From positions 3,782,001 through 3,846,000 of the forward strand of contig NC_064650.1 in the NCBI RefSeq assembly GCF_001723175.1: 64,000 nt of DNA, read 5' to 3'. The position numbers and the translations under genes were made by a program. The notes below the pieces were generated by a model that saw only the letters and a list, made by a program, of their open reading frames with translations, made no database searches and had not been told where the DNA came from. This document shows, in pieces, positions 20,734 to 32,666 of this stretch (positions are counted from its first letter, which is position 1; every line of letters starts with the position of its first letter). Origin of the DNA: Penicillium oxalicum (lineage: Eukaryota; Ascomycota; Eurotiomycetes; Eurotiales; Aspergillaceae).

Positions 20734-23700
20734 TCACTCGGAAAAGAAGTTGAATTTCCCAACACGGTCCACAAAGTCGGACACTGCATCCTGCAGATCA
20801 AGTCGCGCCGCGTCCGGATCTTCCAGCAATGCGACGAGCGCGGGCTCCAAAGTGACGAGTTTCGAGTCATGACCGGGTCGCGTATAATAATATTTACCCT
20901 CATGAAAGGACCAGTTCCTCAAACACGAGCGATGATCTTCAAATGCAAAACGTCTGGCAATCGCCAGCTGTGGGGAGAGATGGTCTGCGGGAGAGCTTGA
21001 AGGTGGCTCGATTGGCGTGAAACATGAATCGCTGATAGCAGCATCCAGACCCGGCACGGCCTGCAGGGAAGAGACGGTGACGAAGAATCCCCGGAACCAC
21101 TCAATATATGGTAGCACGTTCTCTGCTGCCTCTGTTGCACGGTCGATGAAGTCGATTATCACGAGTGAGGAAGATATCATGTCAACAAGGACAGTTAGCA
21201 TGACCATGGTTGTGGGATCCTGAAGTTTTCTTGGTCGGTTTGAGAGAGGGCGGAGGGCTTGGGTAACGGAGTGGAACACAGTAGTGAGGATGTTCAATAC
21301 GGATGCGACACACATCGGGTCCATTGTGTCCACACTGAACAGCAGGTCATTGAAGACGAGTGAGACGCTCTTGAGTAGAGGCAAACTGAGCAACCACGCA
21401 GTCGTATTGTTGAACGTCGGTTCAATGTAGGCCGGAAACACGCACTGCAGGAGGACGGCCCGTAGGGTTGGTTTTTGAATCATGCCCGACTCATAACTCT
21501 CTTTCATGGCTGAATGTAGTTGGCTGATGAGATGGTCATGCTGCCCGTCCATAGTCGCTCGCTCGACGATGCTCTGGATGAAAATTGCCAAAGTCTGGAG
21601 TTCCTTGCTGGAAGACAATCTTGGCTCGTAGCGCTTCAATTTTGCAACAACATAGCGTGGATCTGAGGTTGGCAAGGGGAACACAGCCGGATCGGTGAAG
21701 AACGGGTCAACAGGACGAATGTCGCTAGTGAGCTCTTGCAAAAACCTGATGATTCGATGCACAAAATCCACATAGGCCCCGTGTGCATTTCCATCCGGAC
21801 CATTGCCAAGCTCTTGGTAGTTGCTTCGCATTGCGGCCATCAGTCTCTTCAGTATCTCGGAGTAATCTTGCTTGGTAACATTCAAATCCGAGCTGCCAAG
21901 CGCCTCAAGTTTTAGAACATCCTCACGCATGTTCAACAAGACGCTCGACAGGAGGGAGACGCGCCGCTGAATCAAGTCTTCGAGACTGATCATGTAACGG
22001 CCGCTCTTCTTGTCCATGGCGAATGGGAGATTTTGCAGCAACGGGTCACCAAGATGGCAATTCAGCATCGCCTCGGTGAGATGGTTTTGGAACTTCAACA
22101 TCGAAGTACGCTCAACTAGACAGGCGATCCACACCCCCGTGACGAGTATCCGGCTATCGTTGAGAACACGGTGGTCTTTCTCGATACACCTGGCCAGAAA
22201 ACATGGAGTGAATTTTCTGGTCTGCACCGTCCCCCGAAGACTTGCCCATGATTCGACGCTGACAGGGTCCAGGTAGTTGTCCCACTGCCTGAGCTGGTGA
22301 GAGACCATGGTTTGCGCGATCGACGTCCAGCAATCTACCACGTCCAGCAGAATTTTGTCTTCAGGGCAATGATCTTCTCCGAAGCAGTTTGAAAGAAGTC
22401 GAAAGACCACAGGATAGAGAACGTTTTGAACATGATCGATTCCTTCGCTTAGCAGGGTTGGCTGTGCAATTGCATTATCAAGACTCTCGTCCCAATCAAC
22501 GTCATCGAACTCTTGACTGTCGTCCTCCGTATGCGCAGCAGCCACCGGGGCCGCTTTGGGTGCCTGAGCGGCAGCATCGGTGACAACGGCTTTTTGTAAA
22601 TAGGCAACGATTACCTTGAGGGCATCAGATACGACAGCGTTAACTCGGGGCTGCCTCGGATTGAAAAGACCCAAAAGAGAGTCGAAAGGCGTCTTTGCAA
22701 TCAATTTGAAGGCGTGCTCGAGTGACGGAGCTCGCTCCAAAGCGCTTTGCATGCCATGCAGCGCAACAGATAACAGATTTTCAATCGGCCTCTGATTATC
22801 AGCGATGTTAGCCTCAACAAGTTGGCGTGAGACTTGTTCGCTGGTCTTTGCCAGAGACTCGCCCTCTTTTCTCGCCAAAGCGTGTTGCTGTCGGAGTTCA
22901 CTGAGGAAGAAAGCATGCCAGTTTGCGAATGGTTCTAGCTCCGTCGTATCTTCATCAGTCGAAAGCTTGAAGCGAACAAGTCTCGTCCACGCTCGCAAAT
23001 TGATGGCACATGTCTCATTGTGCGAGCTGGCTGGGTGAACGATGTCTTTAATAATCTCAATTCTGAAACGCAACCCGGCAGGAATTACCCAGTACAGGGT
23101 GCAGAGGAGATCGTGATGATTTCTTAAGGCGTCGAGATCTTCATGTAACAACTGCTTTTCTTTCGGGAACACACGGCCATGATTCGGTAAAAGCCGCCAT
23201 GCGAAATTGCGGATCTTCTTCTTGTCGTACCGTTCGGATAAGTACTGAAGGCCGCTTGCGATGATCTTGAGGAGTGTATGAAAACAAGGCTCCCCCGGTT
23301 GCAGATCCAAGGAGGGGTTTTGGTCGAGTTGATCAAGAAAGGATGGAGACCCGCGACTTTCCTCTAGCTTCAAATTGTAAAGCTTGTTTTGGGCGAAGAA
23401 GTCATACAAAGTATCCAAGACCAGCCTGCATTCTCTCCAAGCCCAGTAATTGATCAAGCGATGGCATCGTTGGAAAAGTGCTCGACAGTACACATTGAAC
23501 GAGATGGGTTGAGTTGTAGAGCATGTCTCATAGCTTGTCAGAACTGGCGACACAAGCCGTTTGACGAGCTTCCAGTTGTCATGCACATGCTGGAAGCGAT
23601 TCTTACGGCGAACAATACCATGATCGTCAATGTCATTCAATGGGAGCAGCGAAAAGACGTGGCGCCATCCACTTTCGAGGTTTGCAATATTTCTATCATT

Positions 23701-26700
23701 GCAAATGACATTCTTCGATAGTGTCTCGTTTAGAAGCTCGTTAAGCACTCTCTCGAGCGCACTCGAGCTGCGGAAGAGTAGCTTGAAGATGATGTATGCT
23801 TCCACGGCAGGATAATGCTCGCGTATACCTGCCTCTCTCTGCGCAGGGTTGTTGTGCTCCTCCCAGAAGCGTCGGATGTCTGCGAGTCCAGCATCAGACA
23901 TGTTTAGCGTTAAAGTGTCTGTGGCACACGCCTTGAGAAGGACCAGAACATTGTCGGCCATGCTTCTGTCAACCAAGTCATGGATCGCGATTTGACGAAG
24001 CTGATTAGTCAAGACCGCATTGTAGCACGCGATCCTCGTAAGGTCGGTCTTAGCGTGGCTCTGGCTAGCCAAAGATGCAGATATTGAATTTTGCAACGAA
24101 GAGACTAGCGCAATCGTTCGCGATATGAAGCTGATGCGATCAACTGGGTCGATGAAGGATAAATTTTCGGTCACATAATTGATCATTGATCGGTAAGTGT
24201 ATACCGCTGTCAGCAGTCCTGGTCCTCTGTGTTCCGGGGCCATCGACAAAGCGCTCCTCTGGACACTTTCCAGAATCTTTGCAAAAACCAATCCCTATCG
24301 AGTGGATGTCGTTTCATTCCATGGCCCCCACTGAAAAATTTCACCCCAGTAGTGATACACACGCAAAAGCCGGCTGCTCTGTCCAAGTCCCGCTTGTAAC
24401 GTTCAAGGAGCGGACTACTTCTCCACTGCCGATGAAGGTAGACTCATGGAAGAACGTTCCATCTCGTAAAGGTAGCACTCCAAAATCGATGGGATAATGG
24501 CTTTGCCAATTGAAAACTCCTCCTGAATTGAAGGAAGTATTTCGGGCGGGGGCCATATGGGTAATCGTTGGTAAATCCGAGTCGTTATCATCGGTGATTG
24601 TCGTGATGATGTCTTCTTTCTGCAAGTATTCCTCCGAGTCAATGTTAAGACGGGTTGGATTTTGCTTCTTCGCACGTCGGCGAGTCGTAGCAGCCTTCAA
24701 CCTCACTGGGCTCATTTCAGAACTGAGTGGCCGCTGATCGATGTTACGAGAAGCAGGACTGCTTTCGTCGGTTATGTAGCGATCGAGTGTCAGGCTAGAC
24801 TTGAAGGGCCGAGAGGCCTTTTCCCTTCGAAACTTGCGATTGAGTAAGGTAAGAGAGCGGCTGAATATGTCTTTTGAGGCTGATGCTGTCTCAGTCGGCG
24901 CTGCGAGGCTTGTTGGAGCAGGTCGAGGATCATTGCGTCTCAATGAAATGATCGGCATGCGTCTCTGAACAATCCACTGATTACCAGCCCGATTCAGTTG
25001 CGCGGCAGGAGTGTGATTTGAAGGTTCAGGAATAGAAGGCGCAGATTCAATAGGAATTGAAGGCCCGTGGACTGAGGCTGTGTTTGGTGCGGGTGATCTG
25101 TCGTCGGTTGAGAAACTCTCAGCCCTGTCGATTTCAAAATGTTTTGTGATGCGGGAGGTCTGGGTAGCAGCCGCAATGTTGCGTACGCCAGGCTGGATAA
25201 CTGTAGGCACCTGGCGTTTGCGAGAGATAGAAGCAGCCTTTCTGCTTTTGCTGCGCGGTATCGTCCCCCTTTTCCAATCGCGTAAAGTCTGATTGGCGTC
25301 TAAAGTGTCTTGTCTCGAGCTCAGCTGCACGAACTTTCGGGTTGGGCTTTGGCGTCCCTGATCTTTGCGCGATCGAGCCCGTCTCGCGGCGATCCTCAAG
25401 AATTGAGGCTGCTCTTTTCGAGGGCGATTAACGATATCAGGCACATCTAAGATACTTCGTCTTGTTGAAGCTCGTGTTGATGAACTCTTTGTTGGGCGTC
25501 CACCATAAGAAGAATCAGTGAGCCTCGTCTGTCTTTGGAGACGTGCCTTTTTCAAGCGACGCTCCGTGTGACCAGCACTTTCTTTTGATTTGACACGCTT
25601 CAGACCTCGAGCCACTCGCGAGTCCGGCTTTTTGCGTGAGACGGGTGCCATCATATAGTCAATGCGATTGTCCTCCATAGCGTCTTCGTCTCTAAAGAAA
25701 TTATCGCTGAGCTCCAGGCTAAACCTTGAAAGGTCTCGGGCATCATTATTCTCAACGACAGTTGTGCTTGTGCCTTGATCGTCATCCTCTTCATCCGTGT
25801 CATCGAATTCTGCAAAATCAAACAGCGCACGTGTCGATTGTGGGTTGGCTTTTTGAAACACATGTGGATTGCGAGTGATTTTTTTGGCTACACCTTTCCC
25901 TTCTGTCCGGGTCATAGAGAGAGCCTGGCGGTTACCCTGCGATGTTTTGCGACTACTGGACTGCTCAGCATTCAGCCGAACCCAAGAGGCCGGAAGGACA
26001 CCGCGAGTCTTTTTTTGCAAATCGCGGATTAGTCGGTTTTCAGCTGTCTCCTCGTGATCCGAGCCGGACTCTTCACTTTCATCCGAATCGAAAATATGGT
26101 CTTTATCGAATAATGACACTGTCTGCCATGCTCGTGTTGCATCGTGTTGGTCTTCACGAGGCTTTGTGACTGAGTTTCCGCCTAAATCCGACTCCACGCT
26201 CAATGTCGTAGTCGGAGGAGACATGAGCTCTGATGGTAATCGAAAGTTCCCAGGGCTTTTCCGAGTCCTGATAGACGACGGTAAGCCCCCTGAATATGGA
26301 GGACTGTTAACAAAACGTGGCTGAGGAATTCGGCTGTTAGGTGTGCTATCCACATTGACGACAACCTGTGGCCTGACGGGGGTTTTGTTTGATTGATCGT
26401 TATCGTTGCTGTTGTTCGAGTGGAATCTCTTCCTCCGTTTTTGGGAGCTCGTTCTTTCAATTGAAGACGTTCTATTATCGTGAGCTCGCCGTTGCTGTGG
26501 GGGCTGTCCATTTTCTTCCCGCCGCGAGGATCTGTTCGGATGGATAAACTCTTCTGGGGTAGGACTAGAGCGAATTGCAGCTGGATCGTAGTCATCCTGC
26601 TCCTGGCTTTCGTCGGTTGGATCGTGGCGTGGATTCTTTTCGGTTGCCGTAGCTACTCGAACAGGTTTGATTCCTCGCTCCTGCATGAGTCTTTGATACT

Positions 26701-27685
26701 TGGCCATTTCCAATGCGTACGGGTGTAACTGAATAGCGTTACGCTCCCGAAAAGATCTCCGCACAGGTGGAAACATGCCAGTTGAATTGTGATGGGAGTC
26801 CTCCGGAAATGGACCGATTCGATCGACATCCGGAGGCTGAACTGCGGAGGCCATGGATGTCTCTGTAGACTTCTCCAGTTCAGGCGGTGGTGATTCAAGT
26901 GACGAAGGAGGTGAGGATAGAGGGGAGTCGTCGTCAGATGCCTCTCGCGGTTTTGTATCCTCAGGTTCAGTGACCCTTTCAGTTGCCACTTTTCTCGGGG
27001 CAGCTAAAACGAAGGCTAGCTCGTCTGGAGACGAGCTACGCGATCTCCCACTGTCATTCAAAGTCTCACTGTCGACAGACACAGGCGGTACGACGGTAAT
27101 GCTTTCATGCTTCGGATGCCGAACGGACGTGGCAGGATTCTTAAATGTTGCTCGTCCTCTAGCCTTCTGATCTAACAAGCTTTGCGCGGGTGGCGAGCTA
27201 GGGATGTCCCATATGTGATGATCAAGGCCTGGAAGAATATCCTGAGACTCATGATCGATGTCCAGATGAGGTTCCGTTGCTGATCGTCGTTTTGCATAAG
27301 TCCGTGTCACTCGCTTTGAATTTGGGAGCGCTTCTGTCGAGGAAACATCCTTGGATTCATTCGTAGATCTGGCAGCGCAACCTTTTCTCGCATTGCTCTT
27401 TGTAGGTGATGACAAAGGTGGTTCCACTAGCTCTTGGGACCCTGCGTCTTCAGCAGCCGCGTTTCGATCTTCGGAGAAGGCGCTGGCATCCCTGGCTTCC
27501 GAAGCCTGAGTTGCTGGATCTTGCGCAAGATCCGAATTCGTCACGGGGAGCGAAATATACTCGAGATCAACCCCCTCCTCTGTATCTTGCTCCACCGCCC
27601 TGTTGCCGGAGTCGAGAGAATCGAAGCCATCGTCCTCGTCTGAATCTGGGACAAACCCTCGTTTCCGCCATGGTTCCATTTGCAT
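20734..27685 (-). CDS. mus7: DNA repair scaffold Mus7/Mms22; junction between the halves disrupted or spliced
   Basis: Mus7/Mms22 works with the Rtt101/Cul4-type ubiquitin ligase and Rtt107/Brc1-type scaffolds in replication-fork repair. The N-terminal part (27685-24359) begins MQMEPWRKRGFVPDSDEDD and is long, disordered and basic. It ends in the conserved GVLPLRDGTFFHESTFIGSG. The C-terminal part (24294-20734) is a helical domain running from GLVFAKILESVQ to VDRVGKFNFFSE. The two can be joined by a 64-nt GT...AG intron (24358-24295, phase 0), giving about 2295 aa. However, the supposed intron and the bases before it encode, in shifted frames, KRDLDRAAG, FQWGPWNETTST and then a TAG followed directly by the downstream frame. 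This looks like Mus7 coding sequence broken by two 1-bp losses and a stop. Family identity is good; the exact structure is unresolved. Confidence 0.8.
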
Positions 27686-28041
27686 GCTCGGCGCGGGTGT
27701 CCCATGTCTCTAGGAAATCATCGAGGCGGTTCGCAGGATGCTTTGAGCAAAAGAGACTTATACTCAAATGACGCGAGAATAAAGAATATAGAGCCTGCTC
27801 TCAGAGCGAAGTGTTCGTGTTGGCCGCACAAAAAGCGCTTTACGCGTTGACTCGAGATCAATTTGAGCAAGACGCGCCTCTAATCAGCTACCGGCATAGC
27901 TTATCAGGTGGCCGATAAGGATAAGGCCCACTGGCGCATTCCCGCGGTGTCTCCGATTGAGCCTCTTCTTCGAGGTGGCGTAATTCAGCTTTCTCGTCAA
28001 TTGATCTTTCACACTCCTCAATCACTAAAGCACCCTCCAAC
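27686..28041. promoter_or_regulatory. Divergent promoter of mus7 and a small membrane protein gene, with MCB-type elements
   Basis: A 356-bp spacer. It contains a full MluI cell-cycle box ACGCGT (27842-27847) and two further ACGCG cores (27771-27775 and 27872-27876), all within 200 bp of the mus7 ATG. In yeasts such boxes bind MBF and drive G1/S expression of replication and repair genes, which suits mus7. Binding here is inferred from sequence only. Confidence 0.6.
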
Positions 28042-28329
28042 ATGAGTCGCAACTTCTTCCCTGTTGTCATGGCCATTGGCGTGGGGGTTTTCACAGGTCG
28101 GTCTCATTCCATGCCATGATCGATCCATGACGGTCAGTCAAATTGTAGTGACTCTAATTCAATCGCAGGCTATTACACCTTCCAGCCCACTTTCCAGCAG
28201 ATGTCTGTGGAAAAGGCCCAAGTGCCTCCTCAATCACAGCTTGCAAAAGGTTCCTCTCCCAATGAAGATAGTGCACCTGCTGGCTCTACTGCCGGGAACC
28301 CCAAGCACGCCGCCGAGTCCAGCAAGTGA
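28042..28329 (+). CDS. Small single-pass membrane protein, unrecognised
   Basis: Two exons, 28042-28096 and 28169-28329, encode 71 aa. The intron is 72 nt and begins GTCGGT, a weak donor, but the acceptor AATCGCAG is good and the frame is kept. The N-terminus MSRNFFPVVMAIGVGVFTG is a hydrophobic segment followed by YYTFQPTFQQM, then a hydrophilic low-complexity tail ending AAESSK. The form (very short, N-terminal membrane anchor, soluble tail) resembles small mitochondrial-membrane proteins such as the Ecm19/Emr1 type, but I do not recognise a definite family. Conservation in related species would be the test. Confidence 0.6.
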
Positions 28330-28924
28330 AGTTGGTTGGCGATTGTCCAATTTGACCTAATTTACGTTGGAAGCTTGCAGCTCAGGGCCACGGATTGCTC
28401 ACCTGCTCTCTGGGCTGGCTGGCAGTGCGTATTTCAGGGCCGGAGAAAAGGAAACTCCGGAGTCGCAGACCAGAGTCTGTTAGCTGGGACTCTTGAGGCG
28501 CATCTTTCGAGCCTCCTCTATCGCCACGTTCGCAAAACGCATGAGACAGGGCTTGGAATTTCAATGATGCCAGCTGGAAGCTCCGCTGCGTTGCAATCGA
28601 GGTACTGGGTCGTCTCTCCTTTGGCTCGGTGTATTACAGCCCTCCACAACCGAGTTTTGAGTTGATGCTGTGCAAGAGATGGGTCTAGGAAACAAGGCAG
28701 AGCTTTTCGCGACAGAAGTTTACACAAAGATAGAGATAATAATTGTAAACTTGACACTTCTAACCCACTCAAAACGCCGTTAGCCTCCTAATGATAGATT
28801 TGAAGAGATATCCTCAGAAGATGAAAACTTCTGTTCGCTGCCACAACCTGGGCTTTTGTGATCCCATCCCAAATGACTCCCAATGCGCCTCATTTCCAAT
28901 GATTTCCAAATGCAAGGAAGAATA
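28330..28924. other. Convergent 3' intergenic region
   Basis: About 595 bp between the small membrane protein gene and ies2, holding two 3' UTRs. No gene was seen. Confidence 0.5.
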
Positions 28925-30227
28925 TTAGATTTCTTGCACCATCTTGCCGCCCTGTCCGCCAGAGGCTGGTGGCCCGAAAAGTCGACCCGCAGGGGTGCCT
29001 AGCCATTCTTCGGGCACGCTGATCGTGCATCCATTTTTATTGCTGGTCCAACGGACCATCGTTGGGTCAGCCTTTGCAGGCTCGGTGGGCTCCTGATCAG
29101 CGGGGGTTGCATCTGTTCCATCCCCAGCGGCTTGTCGACCACGGCGCTTCGGCGGCTGCTTGTTCAAGAGCCGATTGATTGTGTCCATCTGTCCCGAGTC
29201 AGCAATGTCTATCTATGCAACAAAGCAACAGATTCAAGGTGGCACACCTTTTCTTCCTCGTTGCGTTTCTCGCTCAGGTTCTTCCGTCGTCGAGCCATTT
29301 CAGCTCTTCGCATAGCTCGCTCTTCGGCAGTGAGGTGCTTCTTGACTTGCGGTTCTAGGATTGAGGCTATTAGCACACGGGTTTCCTATGTAGGAGGGGA
29401 CTCCTTCAGCTGTTCATCTACTCACCCATAGGCAGTTGAAGGAAGTCGTTCCCAAGATTACCGCGCTGGCGCTTGGTGGTCTTTCCCAGATTTGTACCCA
29501 TGACGTCGCTGTCCATGTCCTCGTCCAGATCATCCTCTTCGTCTTCCTCATCAAGACCCTCGGCATTGGCGTCTGGTACTGCACTCTCATCCAGATCGTC
29601 AGGCTCTCCCTCCGCATCCAAATCGGTGTCAGAGAGGAGCTCGTCATCGTCGTCATCGTCAAGGTCCTCATCATCATCTTCATCCTCTTCCATGTCCATC
29701 TCCTTTTCCTCGACACTCTTCGCACCCTTGCCACGGCTCACAGCTGGTTTGAAAGAACGCTTGACAGCCGACTGGGGAGGTATCTCATCCATGTCAATGT
29801 CACCATCAGCATCAGCATCCTCGTCATCTTCCCCGGGGGCGTCCTCGTCATCAACTTCGTCTTCCTCTTCATCTTCAAGATCCTCATCGTCATCCTCTTC
29901 AGAAGTTGGGACTTCGACAATCTTTTTCTTATTGCGGCTGGCTCTTGGGCCTTCCACAATAGGATTTTCCTGGAATACATTGACGGTGCGGCGGGCGGGA
30001 CGGCCGCCCGCAGGCTCGCGCATCTTGCCTGAGGGCATCTTGAGAGTCAATCGGAGTATTCTCGGAGACTTCTTTGAGACCTCTTCTGGTGGACTTGAGA
30101 ATCTGACAGATTTTGACGCCTGCGCCTTTGAGACACTGGTCAGTCTCTTGAATCTAGTGCTCTTGTCAGCTGCCACATCTGGCTCTGAGCAAGAAGTCTT
30201 GGAACTTTGAGAACGAGGCGATTCCAT
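28925..30227 (-). CDS. ies2: INO80 chromatin-remodelling complex subunit Ies2
   Basis: Ies2 (INO80B/PAPA-1 in animals) is a nuclear subunit that stimulates the ATPase of the INO80 nucleosome remodeller. Exons are 30227-29426, 29354-29248 and 29188-28925, giving 390 aa with all joins in frame. Residues 1-70 are basic and Ser-rich; about 70-85 form LRLTLKMPSGK. Two long Asp/Glu tracts occupy about 110-145 and 175-245. The PAPA-1-like motif EERAMRRAEMARRRKNLSEK lies on the 107-nt middle exon, followed by KRNEEEK. The C-terminus holds VRWTSNKNGCTISVPEEWLG, the short zinc-HIT-like or Ies2-specific end. Length is normal for filamentous fungi. The acidic tracts create long open frames on the opposite strand that are not genes. 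Confidence 0.88.
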
Positions 30228-31388
30228 GTTGAAAACAAGCGCGTAATCAGACAAGGGGATACACGAGCTTGTAACATTCAAGTGACAGAGAGACAGAAGA
30301 AGTGAGATGGGAAGAGAAAGTAGATGAGAAGATGGGTAAAGAAAAGCGGACCAGAAGAGATCAACTCGGGGAGCTGTTTTGAGATCGTGGGTGTGTATCA
30401 GAAGGCAGGCGGGGCCAAACATCACCGAGACACGACGCCTGGATCTAGATATTCAAACGATAGCCACGCTGTGCAAACCGGGAGGGCGCAGGACCCGCGG
30501 GTCATTATCGGCGCCATATTGAAGGGTTCGCGAATCAAGCGCCTCAAGCTCTCAGGGATGTTGAGCGGTCTTCTCTTGGATACTCTATCCACCATGCTTT
30601 GTGCACAGAGCAGGTTATAGTGCAGGACAATAAGAGTTCACTGGTGACAATATGGCAAATGTGAAACGAAGGCAATTAGAACTAGCACACTTACCGATGT
30701 TTTTGATTCTTCTTTCTTTGAAGAACAGTCAATAGTGACGATGGTGTCTCGCGTCAACACTCGGCGAGCGAACAAACTAATCACCGCCGTTCTGCCGGGC
30801 GGTCGTGGGGACTGTAGACGCTCTGGCTATTCTGGAGGTGAGCCCAAATCCACGATGATACTCAGTAAATATTGCAATTCATAATTTAAGTCCATGCCAC
30901 TAACTTTTTCTAGATGAACAGCGTACTAATACTCAAATCTCCAAGTGATAATTGCAATGCATTAGCCGCTGAGAACCGGGTGACTCCGTGAGTAGGAATT
31001 TAGGAGGTAGAAAGTAGTTTCAATACTTTGATACGTAGCTGGGCTGTGAATGAGAAGATCAAGTGTCAGAAAAGAGTCAAGACATGAAATTGGAGGTTTG
31101 ATAGCTGAGATATGTGAGATTGATGATCAATGTCTGTCCAAGTGCATGACACAAGCCCCGAGATTTTACATTTCGCACTTGGAGGCTGTTCCAGCTACGG
31201 GACACTTCCGGCCAGCTACTTGAGCCGAACCCGTGCGACAGCCGAGGTCGGGCTCACATGGGCCACCCCCAAAGTCCGGGGAAAGTCACGCTGAGCTTCA
31301 ACCTTCTTCCACATCTCCACCTCTCTCCATTTCGGTCCTGTCACTAAGCGCTTCATTTCCAAGGCCGGGGGTCAAATATCATCTGAAA
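30228..31388. other. Divergent promoter region ies2 / pex14-17
   Basis: About 1.16 kb between the two start codons. A 98-codon ORF at 30324-30620 has no family resemblance. The last 150 bp are pyrimidine-rich and CT-rich, typical of a fungal 5' leader. Confidence 0.5.
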
Positions 31389-32666
31389 ATGTCTGATTCA
31401 AAGCCGAAACCCTTAGGAATACCTTCTTGGCAGAAACAATCGGACTCAACATCCACCGACCCATCTCCGCCATCTGCATCGCCATCGTCAAGCTCCGACA
31501 AACCACCTGCGCCGGACGCACGGCAAGATCTTCTCGATCAAGCCGCCAAATTCCTCGAAGATGATTCAATACGTGATGCTCCCACCGATCGCAAGATTGC
31601 CTTCCTCGAGTCGAAAGGTTTAAACTCTGCGGAGATTGAACAACTTCTCGGTGTGTCCCGCAATCCGGACGGAAGCAGTTCCAGCCTGACAAGTGCCGAA
31701 CCGACTGCGCAAGCATCGCTTTCACCATCTTCCACGCCACCCAGTCAAGATGAGAGACTATCGCCGTCAATTAGGATTGCCAGTAGTCCGACTGCGCCCG
31801 TTACATCTACATCGCCCCCCGCCTCATCCCGCGATGTGCCTCCAATCATCACATATCCCGAATTCTTATTCCAACCTGCGAAACCACCACCACTGGTGAC
31901 CATGAGTCGAGTTCTATACACCATCTATGGCGCTGCTGGTCTCGGTGCCAGTCTCTACGGGGCCAGCGAGTACTTGGTCAAACCCATGCTCCAAAACCTC
32001 ACCGAAGCGCGGCTCGACCTTTCCAACACCGCCAAGGAGAATCTGGAAAAGCTCAACGAGCAGCTAGAGAAGACTGTCTCCGTGATACCTGCGCATTTGA
32101 AAGCCCGAAAACTTGCAGACAAGCAGGATATAGATGACGATGTCAGTGACACTGATTCTGTGGTTTCGGACCCAACAGAATTGTTCCACCGGGATATCGG
32201 CACCCAGACAACGCCCGATGTATCGACGGGATCCAAGTCTCCATCAACCAAGGATCCCGCAGAGACGGCCGCAGAAGCACCTACCTTGGCTGTGAATAAA
32301 CATCTAAGCCGACTCGAATCTATTCAATCCTCCTTGAAGGAGATCAATACTTTTGAAGGAGAGTCAGGTAGCTTGGAAGACTCAATGCGTGCGCGCCTCA
32401 CAGATTTGAATCACTATCTGGACGGCTTGATTTATGCAGGGCCGACGTATACGACGACGTCGCCAGGTTTCGGCGGCTTATACTCGGGGCACACTGGGGG
32501 CGCAACAACCAGTAGCTCCGGCGTGCGAAAGTCAGAGGAAGATGCGATTGCCTCTTTCAAAACTGAGATTCGCGGTGTCAAAGGCGCTTTACTGAGCGCG
32601 AGAAACTTTCCCGCAAGCCGCGGCGGGAGGATTGCCTCTTCCATGCCAACAACTGGTAGATCATGA
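31389..32666 (+). CDS. Peroxisomal docking-complex protein, Pex14/Pex17 family
   Basis: This peroxin helps dock the cargo receptors Pex5 and Pex7 at the peroxisome membrane. The single exon gives 425 aa from the ATG at 31389 (context AAAATGTCT). The N-terminal Pex14-type helical domain is DLLDQAAKFLEDDSIRDAP followed by KIAFLESKGLNSAEIEQLLG (about residues 45-90). A Ser/Pro linker follows. A membrane-proximal block at about 160-205 includes TYPEFLFQPAKPPPLVT and a hydrophobic stretch LYTIYGAAGLGASLYGA. A coiled coil follows (LTEARLDLSNTAKENLEKLN). The C-terminal IASFKTEIRGVKGALLSARNFP is shared with filamentous-fungal Pex14/17 (also called Pex33), a docking component specific to this group. 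Separate Pex14 and Pex14/17 paralogues exist, and I favour Pex14/17 because the region after the hydrophobic segment is unlike classic Pex14. Confidence 0.75.
   Translation: MSDSKPKPLGIPSWQKQSDSTSTDPSPPSASPSSSSDKPPAPDARQDLLDQAAKFLEDDSIRDAPTDRKIAFLESKGLNSAEIEQLLGVSRNPDGSSSSLTSAEPTAQASLSPSSTPPSQDERLSPSIRIASSPTAPVTSTSPPASSRDVPPIITYPEFLFQPAKPPPLVTMSRVLYTIYGAAGLGASLYGASEYLVKPMLQNLTEARLDLSNTAKENLEKLNEQLEKTVSVIPAHLKARKLADKQDIDDDVSDTDSVVSDPTELFHRDIGTQTTPDVSTGSKSPSTKDPAETAAEAPTLAVNKHLSRLESIQSSLKEINTFEGESGSLEDSMRARLTDLNHYLDGLIYAGPTYTTTSPGFGGLYSGHTGGATTSSSGVRKSEEDAIASFKTEIRGVKGALLSARNFPASRGGRIASSMPTTGRS

Noticed and set aside
24331..24360. 30-nt GT...AG intron in mus7
   Set aside because: Shorter than the workable minimum for fungal introns, and the following frame still meets a TAG.
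29473..30210. 245-codon Ser-rich + strand ORF
   Set aside because: Opposite strand of the Asp/Glu tracts of ies2 (GAN/GAY read in reverse gives Ser codons).
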